Notes under the pieces: model-generated
The model's input: only the letters and a program-made list of their open reading frames with translations
The model's database searches: none
What the model was told of the DNA's origin: nothing
NCBI GenBank assembly: GCA_016223205.1
Contig: JACRPM010000006.1
Coordinates: forward strand, 145,228 to 209,227
DNA from: Candidatus Saganbacteria bacterium
GTDB taxonomy: Bacteria; Margulisbacteria; WOR-1; XYC2-FULL-46-14; WPAF01
Reading direction: 5' to 3'
DNA: 64,000 nt
Translations under genes and position numbers: made by a program
Part shown: piece by piece, positions 17,014-24,141 of the stretch
How positions within the stretch are numbered: the first letter of the stretch is position 1
How the letters are laid out: each line of letters opens with the position of its first letter

Positions 17014-18477
17014 GTGCCAAGAAAATATCTTTTTATCCTTTTGATCATCCTGATATTACAGCTGGTCATGCGAGCGCCCTTCTTATCCGAGCCCCTGGAC
17101 CGCGATGAGGGAGCCTACGGTTATATCGGGCAAAGGATACTGGCCGGAGAGATCCCTTATCGCGATGTTTTCGACCACAAGACCCCGGTGGTCTATTATA
17201 TTTATGCTTTTGTGATCAAGGCCTTCGGCGGGACGGTCCTGTCGATCCGCCTTTTCTCAACATTTTATAGCTTGCTAACCACCCTGGCGGTCTTTTACCT
17301 GGCTTATTTGATCTTTAATCCTCCGGTCGCGCTTTTAGCGGCGGGCCTTTTCGGGATTTTCTCGAGCGGACCCATGGTGCAGGGGACCGGCGCCAATACC
17401 GAAGTGTTCATGATCCTGCCGTTGGTTTTGGCCTTTATCTTTTTCCTGATCGGCCAACGCGAGAAAAAGCCGGCCTGGCTTTTCTGGGCTGGTGTCCTTT
17501 CGGGATTGGCGGTGATGATCAAGCAGTTAGCGCTTTTTAACTTTGTTGTTCTGTTAGGAATCGCTTTCTGGCCTGAGGCTAAACGCCTCGGCTCCAAATC
17601 GGAACCGCGAGGTTTACTCGCAGGTTCCTTACTTTTGTCCGGCTTCTTAGTCTTCCCTCTGGCATTTCTCATTTATTTTTCGATAAATAATGCTCTTTCG
17701 GATTTCCTCTACTGCACGGTTTCGGTCAACCGTCTCTACGCCTCGGCGCTGTCCCGTTTTTCCCTTCTGGACCGCCTGGACCAAGCGATCTATATGGCCA
17801 AGGGGGTATTGAGGGAAGAAAGCCTGCTGTGGTTGGGAGCGTTCCTCCTTTTTTTCAGGATCGGTAAGAAAGAGGAAACCTGGCTTTTGATTTGGACGGG
17901 GGCCGCTGTGGTTGGGGTAGCTGCGCCGATGCTGTTCTTCGGCCACTATTTCCTTCAGCTTCTTCCTGCCCTGGTCATTTTGGCGGCGGCGGGATTTTAT
18001 CGTACTTTTCAATCTAGAAAAGCCTGGCAAAAATGGGCTGTATCGGTTCTGGCGCTCATCCTGACGATCATAGTTTATCGGGGCGAATCGCCTTACTTTT
18101 TGAAATTAAAACCCTATCAGATCTCCACCGCCAAATACGGCACCGACAGCTTTGCAAGGGCGCATTATTATTCCCGCGATCTGGCAGCGGTCATACCGCC
18201 CGATAAGACCCTATTGGTATGGGATTCGCACCCCGAGATTTACTATTATTTAAGAAAGAAGTCCCCGGCGCGTTATATTTACTGGCTTCCCTGGATGGGA
18301 TTTAAAATGAGGGACGAACTTAAAAAGGAGATCTACCTTAATAAGCCGGATTATATATTCAAGACCGACATGACCATTTATGATGATGATTTTATCAATT
18401 ATGTGAAAAAGAATTATACGCTCAATAGAGATTATCACGCACGCTGGAAGCTCTTTAAGAGGCGGATAAAAAAATGA
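17014..18477 (+). CDS. Family 39 (PMT/ArnT-like) GT-C glycosyltransferase
   Basis: A 487-residue polytopic protein. The first periplasmic loop carries the acidic catalytic motif, here LDRDEGAYGYIGQRIL, followed by GEIPYRDVFDHKTPVVYY, typical of PMT_2 glycosyltransferases that use polyprenyl-phosphate sugars. About ten hydrophobic helices follow, then a short periplasmic domain. Residues at about 187-205 are encoded by a pair of REP-like palindromes inserted in frame (copy R2), in a loop between helices. Overlaps murE by ATGA. Acceptor unknown. Confidence 0.85.
   Translation: MPRKYLFILLIILILQLVMRAPFLSEPLDRDEGAYGYIGQRILAGEIPYRDVFDHKTPVVYYIYAFVIKAFGGTVLSIRLFSTFYSLLTTLAVFYLAYLIFNPPVALLAAGLFGIFSSGPMVQGTGANTEVFMILPLVLAFIFFLIGQREKKPAWLFWAGVLSGLAVMIKQLALFNFVVLLGIAFWPEAKRLGSKSEPRGLLAGSLLLSGFLVFPLAFLIYFSINNALSDFLYCTVSVNRLYASALSRFSLLDRLDQAIYMAKGVLREESLLWLGAFLLFFRIGKKEETWLLIWTGAAVVGVAAPMLFFGHYFLQLLPALVILAAAGFYRTFQSRKAWQKWAVSVLALILTIIVYRGESPYFLKLKPYQISTAKYGTDSFARAHYYSRDLAAVIPPDKTLLVWDSHPEIYYYLRKKSPARYIYWLPWMGFKMRDELKKEIYLNKPDYIFKTDMTIYDDDFINYVKKNYTLNRDYHARWKLFKRRIKK
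17571..17628. repeat. Paired covarying palindromes (copy R2), in frame inside the GT39 gene
   Basis: Unit 1 has the inner stem GAGGC-TAAAC-GCCTC; unit 2 at 17601-17628 has GGAACC, GCGAG-GTTTA-CTCGC and GGTTCC. The reading frame passes through both without a stop. Confidence 0.83.
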
Positions 18478-19883
18478 AATTTGAGGAGATCAAGCCGGCC
18501 GGATTGGCATACGACTCCCGTATAGTAAAGGCCGGCGACGTCTTTGTCGCCATTCCGGGATCCAAGGTTGACGGCGCAAGCTTTATTCCGCAAGCTATTG
18601 AGAAAGGCGCCAAGACGATCGTGGCCGAAAAGCAGGTCGCTGTTCCGGAAGGTATCGGTTTGGTCGTGGTTCCGAGCGCCCGGCAAGCTCTTGCCGAACT
18701 ATCCTCCCGCTTCTTTGGATCTCCCGCTAAGAAACTGAAAATTATCGGTATTACCGGTACCAACGGGAAAACCACCATTGCCTATCTGCTGGAATCGATA
18801 TTGCGCGAAGCCGGGCATAAGGTTGGCATGATCGGAACGGTCGAGACCCGGGTCAACGGCCGTTCGATAGGATCCAAATTGACGACCCCGGAATCATTGG
18901 ATCTGCAGGGTCTTCTCGCGCAAATGCATAAAGAGGGCGTAACCCATGTGGTCATGGAGGTCTCCTCCCATTCTTTGGCGCAGTACCGGGTGTGGGGGAT
19001 AAAGTTCGATATTGCGATCTTTACCAACCTGACCCACGACCACCTAGATTTCCACCATACTATGGAAGAATATCTGGATACCAAAAAGCAGCTTTTTCGC
19101 CAGTTAAAAGAAAACGGGATCGCGATCGTCAACGTGGACGATCCCTACAGCAAACAGATCGCCGAAGAGGTCGCGGGCGAGGTTTTGTTTTACGGCGTCA
19201 AAGAGGCCAAGCACGAGATGCGCTCCACCAAGCAGAGCGAATTCGACATCAAGCTCAAATCCTATGATATCAAGCTCGATTCCATGCAGGTGGTGATCGA
19301 TACCACCATGCTCAAGACCCCGCTGGTCGGGCTATATAATGTATATAACATCCTGGCGGCTTTTCAGGCCGGTTTGGCGATGCAGATCGATCGCCGGATC
19401 ATAAAAAAAGCGATCGAGAAGACCAGAGTGCCGGGCAGGTTCGAGCGGGTAGAGGCCGGCCAGCCATTCCCGGTGATCGTGGACTTTGCCCATTCGCCGG
19501 ATAGTTTGCAGAAACTCCTCGAAACAGTGCGGCCTTTTACCAAAGGCAAACTGATATTGGTATTCGGCTGTCCGGGCGACCGCGACCGAGAAAAGAGGCC
19601 GATCATGGGGCGTATCTCCGTCGAGTTAGCCGATTGGGTTTTTATCACAACGGATGACCCGCATTCGGAAGATCCGCAAAAGATTCTTGACGACATTACT
19701 GGGCGAGGAGAAAAGATTATCGATAGAAAGCAGGCAATAGAAAAAGCCCTGCTTTCAGCTAGGAAAGGCGACATCGTAGTGATCGCCGGCAGGGGGCACG
19801 AGAAGTATCAGGACTTCAATGGGAAGAAAGTGGAGTTGGACGATCGGGAGGCGGCGCGGGAAATATTGGGATCGATCAAATAA
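18474..19883 (+). CDS. murE: UDP-MurNAc-tripeptide synthetase (MurE)
   Basis: ATP-dependent ligase that adds the third amino acid to the peptidoglycan stem. Length 469. The uridine-binding N domain (1-85; AYDSRIVKAGDVFVAIPG), the ATP loop GITGTNGKTT, the carbamoyl-Lys region, and the C domain with ITTDDPHSEDP and VIAGRGHE are all visible. The specificity loop reads DDPH (394-397), whereas meso-diaminopimelate enzymes usually have DNPR, so the amino acid used is uncertain. The last 12 codons are duplicated downstream at 20624, beyond an inserted MNT/HEPN module. Overlaps the GT39 gene by ATGA; other mur genes are not nearby. Confidence 0.92.
   Translation: MKFEEIKPAGLAYDSRIVKAGDVFVAIPGSKVDGASFIPQAIEKGAKTIVAEKQVAVPEGIGLVVVPSARQALAELSSRFFGSPAKKLKIIGITGTNGKTTIAYLLESILREAGHKVGMIGTVETRVNGRSIGSKLTTPESLDLQGLLAQMHKEGVTHVVMEVSSHSLAQYRVWGIKFDIAIFTNLTHDHLDFHHTMEEYLDTKKQLFRQLKENGIAIVNVDDPYSKQIAEEVAGEVLFYGVKEAKHEMRSTKQSEFDIKLKSYDIKLDSMQVVIDTTMLKTPLVGLYNVYNILAAFQAGLAMQIDRRIIKKAIEKTRVPGRFERVEAGQPFPVIVDFAHSPDSLQKLLETVRPFTKGKLILVFGCPGDRDREKRPIMGRISVELADWVFITTDDPHSEDPQKILDDITGRGEKIIDRKQAIEKALLSARKGDIVVIAGRGHEKYQDFNGKKVELDDREAAREILGSIK
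19832..19871 (+). repeat. Direct repeat flanking the MNT/HEPN module, left copy (murE 3' end)
   Basis: This 40-base stretch of the murE end matches 20624-20663 at 34 positions, including 22 identical bases in a row (TGGACGATCGGGAGGCGGCG and on). It encodes ELDDREAAREIL here and ELDDREAARQIL in the right copy. Confidence 0.85.
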
Positions 19884-19886
19884 TCA

Positions 19887-19895
19887 TGGTATAAT
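19887..19895 (+). promoter_or_regulatory. Extended -10 promoter of the MNT/HEPN module
   Basis: TGG-TATAAT ends 7 bases before ATG 19903; no ribosome site is present, so the message is probably leaderless. Confidence 0.55.
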
Positions 19896-19902
19896 AACTC
19901 AA

Positions 19903-20226
19903 ATGCTGCCCGAAAACATTATAAAAGAAATCGATAATATTTCAAAACAAATAATCGAAAATTATAAGCCGCAAAAAATAATATTATTCGGCTCCGCCGC
20001 TTCAGGGAATTTCACGCCCGACAGCGACCTTGATTTTTTCATAATCAAGGAAAATGTTCCGTATTTAGGAAGAGATAGATGCCGAGAACTAAGTAAATTG
20101 ATCGAACGCGACGTGGCGGTTGATTTTATTGTCTATAAACCCAATGAATTTAACAAGTGGTACAATCTGGGCGATCCCTTTCTAAAAACCATCATAAATA
20201 AGGGGAAAGTTTTATATGAATCTTGA
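19903..20226 (+). CDS. MNT-type nucleotidyltransferase antitoxin
   Basis: A 107-residue minimal nucleotidyltransferase with the polymerase-beta signature FGSAASGNFTPDSDLDFFII (Gly30-Ser31, Asp42 and Asp44), and a third acidic residue in VAVDFIVY. MNT proteins neutralise their HEPN partner, in studied cases by adding AMP groups to a Tyr of the toxin. The start is ATG 19903 after a good -10 box; longer starts reach into murE. It overlaps the HEPN gene by 11 bases. The two genes are clearly AT-richer than their surroundings and lie between two copies of the murE end, which suggests horizontal insertion. Confidence 0.88.
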   Translation: MLPENIIKEIDNISKQIIENYKPQKIILFGSAASGNFTPDSDLDFFIIKENVPYLGRDRCRELSKLIERDVAVDFIVYKPNEFNKWYNLGDPFLKTIINKGKVLYES

Positions 20227-20605
20227 GGCAAGCGTAAAAGAATGGCTTAAGAAAGCAAGAGAAGATTTTGACTTTGCCTCGTCCATATTGCCGGATACAA
20301 CTTTTTTCGCACAGGTTTGCTTCCATTTTCAACAAAGCGCGGAAAAATATCTAAAAGCATACATCATTGAAAGGGATCTGGAGTTCAAGAAGATTCATGA
20401 TTTGAGAAAATTATTGAAAATCTGTGAAAAAGCGAACCAGCTCTTTTCCGAATTGACGAATGAATGTGATTTTCTTTCCCCTTTTTATATTGATACCCGC
20501 TACCCGGTTCATTGGCCGTCATCCGTTAGTCAAAAGGAAACTCTGGCGGCTCAAGAAGCTGCTCGCAAGATCAAAGATTTTGTTGAAAAGCTTCTCAAGG
20601 GTTAA
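20216..20605 (+). CDS. HEPN-domain protein (partner of MNT)
   Basis: A 129-residue all-helical HEPN protein: VKEWLKKAREDFDFAS, then CFHFQQSAEKYLKAYII, HDLRKLLKIC and the YIDTRYPVHW segment. HEPN partners of MNT are RNases or their inactive relatives. The classical R-x(4-6)-H is not obvious; Arg-x3-His occurs in the TRYPVH segment, whose Tyr is the usual target of AMPylation. Its stop overlaps the convergent CheD-like gene by three bases. Confidence 0.85.
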   Translation: MNLEASVKEWLKKAREDFDFASSILPDTTFFAQVCFHFQQSAEKYLKAYIIERDLEFKKIHDLRKLLKICEKANQLFSELTNECDFLSPFYIDTRYPVHWPSSVSQKETLAAQEAARKIKDFVEKLLKG

Positions 20606-21207
20606 AAGCGCTGCTTCATTCCGGGAGCTGGACGATCGGGAGGCGGCGCGACAAATCTTAGAAGCCCGTCGTTATCCAGCATATGATTGATATACTCCTC
20701 TTGCCTCTGGCGCGCCTCTGCCGGGGGAGGAACCATAGGGACAGCGATCTCAACTTTTCCGGTTTCACAATCTAAGCTTAACCCTTCCCATTCATCGCGC
20801 GAAAAAATGGACATGGATTGAATGGGTATCTTTGCATTTTGCAAAGCATCTCTGACCTCTCCGGCCAACTGTTCGGAACATTGAGGAAGTCCCCCGTAAA
20901 GACGGGCAGTCAGGCCCCACTTTATTCCATTCAACGCCGGAAGGATTACCCTCTCAAAGGACTCGCCAACTTTGGTATTGATGTCAAGATGCGCGAGGCC
21001 CGCAACTCCGGTTCGCCTGGAAAATAATACAACCACGATACAGCTATTAAAGCCGGTGGTTTCGATAAGTTTATGGGTATTCGCTCTTACCAATCCGAAT
21101 TCTCTCTGATGGACTAAGAAGGAAGCGGGGAGAGCAAGAGGCATCCTCCGGCCCACTTTTATGGCCGGAGAACTGGGTGATACTGATTGGCTTTCTCTTA
21201 CTCTCAT
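20602..21207 (-). CDS. CheD-like (Cys-His-Thr) deamidase/amidase
   Basis: A 201-residue protein with the CheD fold signature: TTGFNSCIVVVLF, then GVAGLAHLD, RLYGG in the position of AKIFGG, and a closing strand LSLDCETGKVEI. Cys56, His73 and Thr50 keep the same spacing as the catalytic triad described for Thermotoga CheD (Cys27, His44, Thr21). CheD deamidates glutamines of chemoreceptors and binds CheC. NTAN1-like N-terminal Asn amidases share the fold and are an alternative. No chemoreceptor, CheA or CheC is in the window. The last residues (from about APPPDRP) lie on the opposite strand of the duplicated murE end, so the C-terminus may have been changed by the MNT/HEPN insertion. Confidence 0.6.
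   Translation of the reverse strand: MRVRESQSVSPSSPAIKVGRRMPLALPASFLVHQREFGLVRANTHKLIETTGFNSCIVVVLFSRRTGVAGLAHLDINTKVGESFERVILPALNGIKWGLTARLYGGLPQCSEQLAGEVRDALQNAKIPIQSMSIFSRDEWEGLSLDCETGKVEIAVPMVPPPAEARQRQEEYINHMLDNDGLLRFVAPPPDRPAPGMKQRF
20624..20663 (+). repeat. Direct repeat flanking the MNT/HEPN module, right copy (murE remnant)
   Basis: Matches the murE 3' end at 19832-19871 in 34 of 40 positions. No further murE homology is seen on either side of it. Confidence 0.85.
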
Positions 21208-21230
21208 TCATATATATATCTGACGAATTG

Positions 21231-21239
21231 TGATAAAAT
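21231..21239 (+). promoter_or_regulatory. Extended -10 promoter of folC
   Basis: TGA-TAAAAT within TTGTGATAAAAT; ATG 21248 lies 8 bases further on, without a ribosome site, hence probably leaderless. The same 12-base string precedes recG. Confidence 0.5.
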
Positions 21240-21247
21240 TTCACTCC

Positions 21248-22366
21248 ATGCTTGAATTCGATACCCAAAACATCAAATTAGGGCTGGATCGGGTGCAAAC
21301 CGTGCTGGCGAAACTGAGCGCGCCGCAAAATAAATTCAAATCCATCCTGGTAGCCGGGACCAACGGCAAGGGTTCGGTTTGCGCCATGCTGGCTTCCATC
21401 CTCAAAGAAGCCGGCTTTACAACCGGCCTTTTCACTTCCCCTCACCTATACAAATGGAATGAGCGTATCAAGATAAACGGCAAAGATATATCAACCCGTG
21501 ACCTTAAAAGGGTGACCGGGGAGATCGAAGCCGCCATGGGGAAAGTCGGATTAACCCCCTTTGAGGTCATAACTTGCGCGGCCTTCCAGTATTTTGCCGA
21601 ACAAAAAGTAGATATGGCGGTGCTGGAGGTGGGGATGGGGGGGCGGTTGGACGCCACGAATGTTATAACTCCTTTAGTTTCGGTGATCACCAATGTGGAT
21701 TACGATCACATGGAATATTTGGGAGACACACTGGAGAAGATAGCTTTTGAGAAAGCGGGGATCGTTAAACCGAAAGTTCCTTTGGTGACCGCGGAAAATA
21801 AACCGGAAGTTTTAAATGTTATTAGAAAAACATGCGAGCAAAAGGTTGCCAAGTTGTTTATTGAACCGGCCCCGGTCAAAACCGGGGCGGTTAAAAATAT
21901 CTCGCCTTTGATAGGCCCGCACCAGAGATCGAATGAAACCGTGGCGGTCAAGGTCTCCGAGCTTTTGGATATTGATAAGACCGCTATTAAAAAGGGCTTG
22001 CAGAAAACTAGGTGGCAGGGAAGGTTCCAGATAGTTTCCAGAAAACCTCTGATCATCGTGGATGGGGCGCATAATGGGGCGGGAGCCAGAGCATTAGTTG
22101 ATACTATTAAAGAACAAAAGATAAAAGGGCCTCTGACCTTTATTGTAGGCATGCAGGATTATAAGGATTCGGAAGCGTTCCTGAAAGTCATAACTCCGCT
22201 GGCAGACCGATTGATATTGGCCAGGTCTTCCCATCCCCAGGCAGCCAAGCTGGGGACATTGTCGGTGCGGGAAGCGTTAAAGCAAGCTAAAAAGTTTAAA
22301 AATCCGATAATCATCACCGGTTCGCTGTTCGTAGTCGCTGATGCGTTAAGGCAAATGGGCGCTTGA
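21248..22366 (+). CDS. folC: Folylpolyglutamate / dihydrofolate synthase (FolC)
   Basis: Mur-ligase-fold enzyme adding glutamate to folates. AGTNGKGSV P-loop, the FTSPHL loop, FEVITCAAF, AVLEVGMGGRLDATN, and the C-domain DGAHN motif are present. At 372 residues it is shorter than typical FolC (about 420-430), mostly because the segment after the DNVGR-like region is compact. ATG 21248 is preferred over GTG 21230, which lies in the -10 box. Divergent from the CheD-like gene. Confidence 0.9.
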   Translation: MLEFDTQNIKLGLDRVQTVLAKLSAPQNKFKSILVAGTNGKGSVCAMLASILKEAGFTTGLFTSPHLYKWNERIKINGKDISTRDLKRVTGEIEAAMGKVGLTPFEVITCAAFQYFAEQKVDMAVLEVGMGGRLDATNVITPLVSVITNVDYDHMEYLGDTLEKIAFEKAGIVKPKVPLVTAENKPEVLNVIRKTCEQKVAKLFIEPAPVKTGAVKNISPLIGPHQRSNETVAVKVSELLDIDKTAIKKGLQKTRWQGRFQIVSRKPLIIVDGAHNGAGARALVDTIKEQKIKGPLTFIVGMQDYKDSEAFLKVITPLADRLILARSSHPQAAKLGTLSVREALKQAKKFKNPIIITGSLFVVADALRQMGA

Positions 22367-22391
22367 CTTTTTGTCTCCTTAACATTATAAT
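22363..22391 (+). promoter_or_regulatory. Strong sigma-70-type promoter of the secreted protein
   Basis: TTGACT at 22363-22368, a 17-base spacer and TATAAT at 22386-22391, followed by a 50-base leader and a strong ribosome site (AAAGGAGGG) before ATG 22452. The quality suggests high expression. Confidence 0.8.
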
Positions 22392-22451
22392 GATTACATA
22401 AAGCCCCAGTGCCTCCGAGCGTTTGCCTCAAACAAAAGGAGGGTGATGATT

Positions 22452-23432
22452 ATGGGTAAGTTTCTGATCTTCTCACTCGTAGCTCTCATTATAGTTTCTT
22501 CCTCCGTTTTTGCTATGGCTCCCGTCAAGCTCACCGATTATCAGATGTCCAAGATCGAGGGTGCGGCAGTTAATATTAATACTACTGCGCTTACAAATCG
22601 AATAACAGAAATATATCAGGCTGGTCCGGGATTATTCATTGATCAAATCAGGGGGGATAGTTTCCAAAATGCATCAGCCAGAGCAGCTGCGGTTAAATAT
22701 CCAGCCATGTCAATTGTCAAAGCTGCCACAGTATCAGAATTTCAATTTCCCGTTGATTTTGCTTCTAATGCAGCATCCACAGTAGTAAAAAATGGCCGTA
22801 CTCCAAGTGGCGCCGACGAAGTTATCTCCGTGATCGGTCAAGCTGCAGTTGACAGTGCCACTGCTTCCATTACTTTCAAAGAGGAAGATTTGCCCGGAAT
22901 GATTGTCGGGGGCGCAGCTAAAGCCGCGCCAGCTGTGGTTGGCAATTCGGCAAAAGCTATCAGATCAGGAGTACCATTTATATATTTGAAGGGAGTTATA
23001 CGGGAAGCAAAATTGGCGGAATCCCTTGATAGGTTATTAAGTGGACTTGGATTGGCTGAGGGCGGGTCGGAAGTTGTAAAAGTTTACAAAGAGAGCAACT
23101 CAACTGGCGATAAACAGGTTGTCGAAGTTCCAAAGCAAACCTCTGAGAAACCGAAAAGTTCCGGTGGTTCTTCAGGAGGATCCAGTGGGGGCTCTAGTCC
23201 TACACCTACAACTCCTCAAAAAGCGACTCCTATCGCCACGACTTATAAAGTTGGGGATAAAACTTATGTAGCAGGGAAGGATGCCGGCGGCAACCCGGTT
23301 TGCGAGGCTCCTAAGCAAACCACTACAAAACCTGTTACTACGACCAAACCCGTGCCCGTTACTACGATAAAGCCTAGTGGTGGTATATTTTCGGGAACCA
23401 AGACGATCAAAATAGTCAACGGGAAAAAATAG
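22452..23432 (+). CDS. Secreted low-complexity protein with a 'LTDYQMSKIEG' leader motif; candidate C39 peptidase substrate
   Basis: No named family recognised. About 326 residues. Residues 1-21 are a Sec signal peptide. Just after it comes KLTDYQMSKIEGA (26-38), which resembles the L-x(2)-E-L/M-x(2)-I/V-x-G leaders cut by C39 peptidases. The middle (40-205) is Ala/Val/Ser-rich with few charges. The C-terminal third is Ser-Gly-rich (SSGGSSGGSSGGSS), followed by Thr/Pro/Lys repeats (TTTKPVTTTKPVPVTT). Codon choice is AT-richer than neighbours. The next two genes code a periplasmic C39 peptidase and an outer-membrane barrel, so it may be an exported fibre or surface protein. The start at 22452 gives ideal Shine-Dalgarno spacing; 22446 is possible. 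Confidence 0.72.
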   Translation: MGKFLIFSLVALIIVSSSVFAMAPVKLTDYQMSKIEGAAVNINTTALTNRITEIYQAGPGLFIDQIRGDSFQNASARAAAVKYPAMSIVKAATVSEFQFPVDFASNAASTVVKNGRTPSGADEVISVIGQAAVDSATASITFKEEDLPGMIVGGAAKAAPAVVGNSAKAIRSGVPFIYLKGVIREAKLAESLDRLLSGLGLAEGGSEVVKVYKESNSTGDKQVVEVPKQTSEKPKSSGGSSGGSSGGSSPTPTTPQKATPIATTYKVGDKTYVAGKDAGGNPVCEAPKQTTTKPVTTTKPVPVTTIKPSGGIFSGTKTIKIVNGKK

Positions 23433-23461
23433 CTTTTTCAACTTGGTAATTTAGGATCAAT

Positions 23462-23498
23462 AGACCCTGGTAGTTATTTCATATTATTACCAGGGTCT
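23462..23498 (+). terminator. Perfect hairpin between the secreted protein and the C39 peptidase
   Basis: An 11-bp perfect stem AGACCCTGGTA/TACCAGGGTCT with a 15-base loop. The following sequence is only mildly T-rich, so it may be a partial terminator or mRNA stabiliser that makes the first gene more abundant than the next two. Confidence 0.6.
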
Positions 23499-23514
23499 TG
23501 GTGTCTAATCTAAA

Positions 23515-24141
23515 ATGAAAGTAATAATTATCCTAATCGTAATGTCATTCTTCTTGTATAATGTTTCCTTCGCTTCGACACTGGAAGTGCAGGCCGGTAG
23601 TTTTACAGTGGAAAAAAGAGTAGCCGACCTCAAGGCCCTCCGTGAAGCCGATATGCAGCTACAGACCAACGAACTCTCCTGCGGAGCGGCGGCTCTTGCC
23701 ACACTGCTCAACCTGCTGGGTGACAAACAATCCACCGAAGCCGCAATCTTGAAAAATGAAAAAAACCTGGAAAAAGGGAAGGGGATCTCGCTTTTGGAAC
23801 TTAAGAAATTCGCCGAGAAGCGCGGCTTTAAAGCCGAGGGCTACAAAATGGACCTGCCGCACCTGGCCGAGCTCAAACTTCCCTGTCTTCTGCATGTTGA
23901 TAACCAGGCCGGCGATAAACATTACGTGGTTTATCGCGGAATGAAAAAAGATCGCATCTTTCTCGCCGATCCCACTTATGGGAACGTCCGCCTAAGCGCC
24001 CAGGAATTTGAAAAGATCTGGACCGGGTTTGCCTTACTGGTCGAACCCCGCTGGCCCTATAGGCAAGTGGTTCGTGAGACGGAAGATTACGTCCAGCCCG
24101 AGCTCATCGGCGCGCGGCAGATGGTCGAAGTCGGCAGATGA
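23515..24141 (+). CDS. Periplasmic C39-like cysteine peptidase
   Basis: A 208-residue stand-alone C39 domain with an N-terminal signal peptide (1-20) and no ABC transporter part. Gln50 and Cys56 in QTNELSCGAAALATLL form the oxyanion hole/nucleophile pair. His136 in DKHYVVYRG and Asp152 in FLADPTYG complete the triad. C39 domains normally cut double-glycine leaders. Exported stand-alone versions occur in Fap functional-amyloid loci (FapD) and similar secretion loci. Its end overlaps the outer-membrane barrel gene by ATGA, so the two are coupled. Confidence 0.85.
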   Translation: MKVIIILIVMSFFLYNVSFASTLEVQAGSFTVEKRVADLKALREADMQLQTNELSCGAAALATLLNLLGDKQSTEAAILKNEKNLEKGKGISLLELKKFAEKRGFKAEGYKMDLPHLAELKLPCLLHVDNQAGDKHYVVYRGMKKDRIFLADPTYGNVRLSAQEFEKIWTGFALLVEPRWPYRQVVRETEDYVQPELIGARQMVEVGR

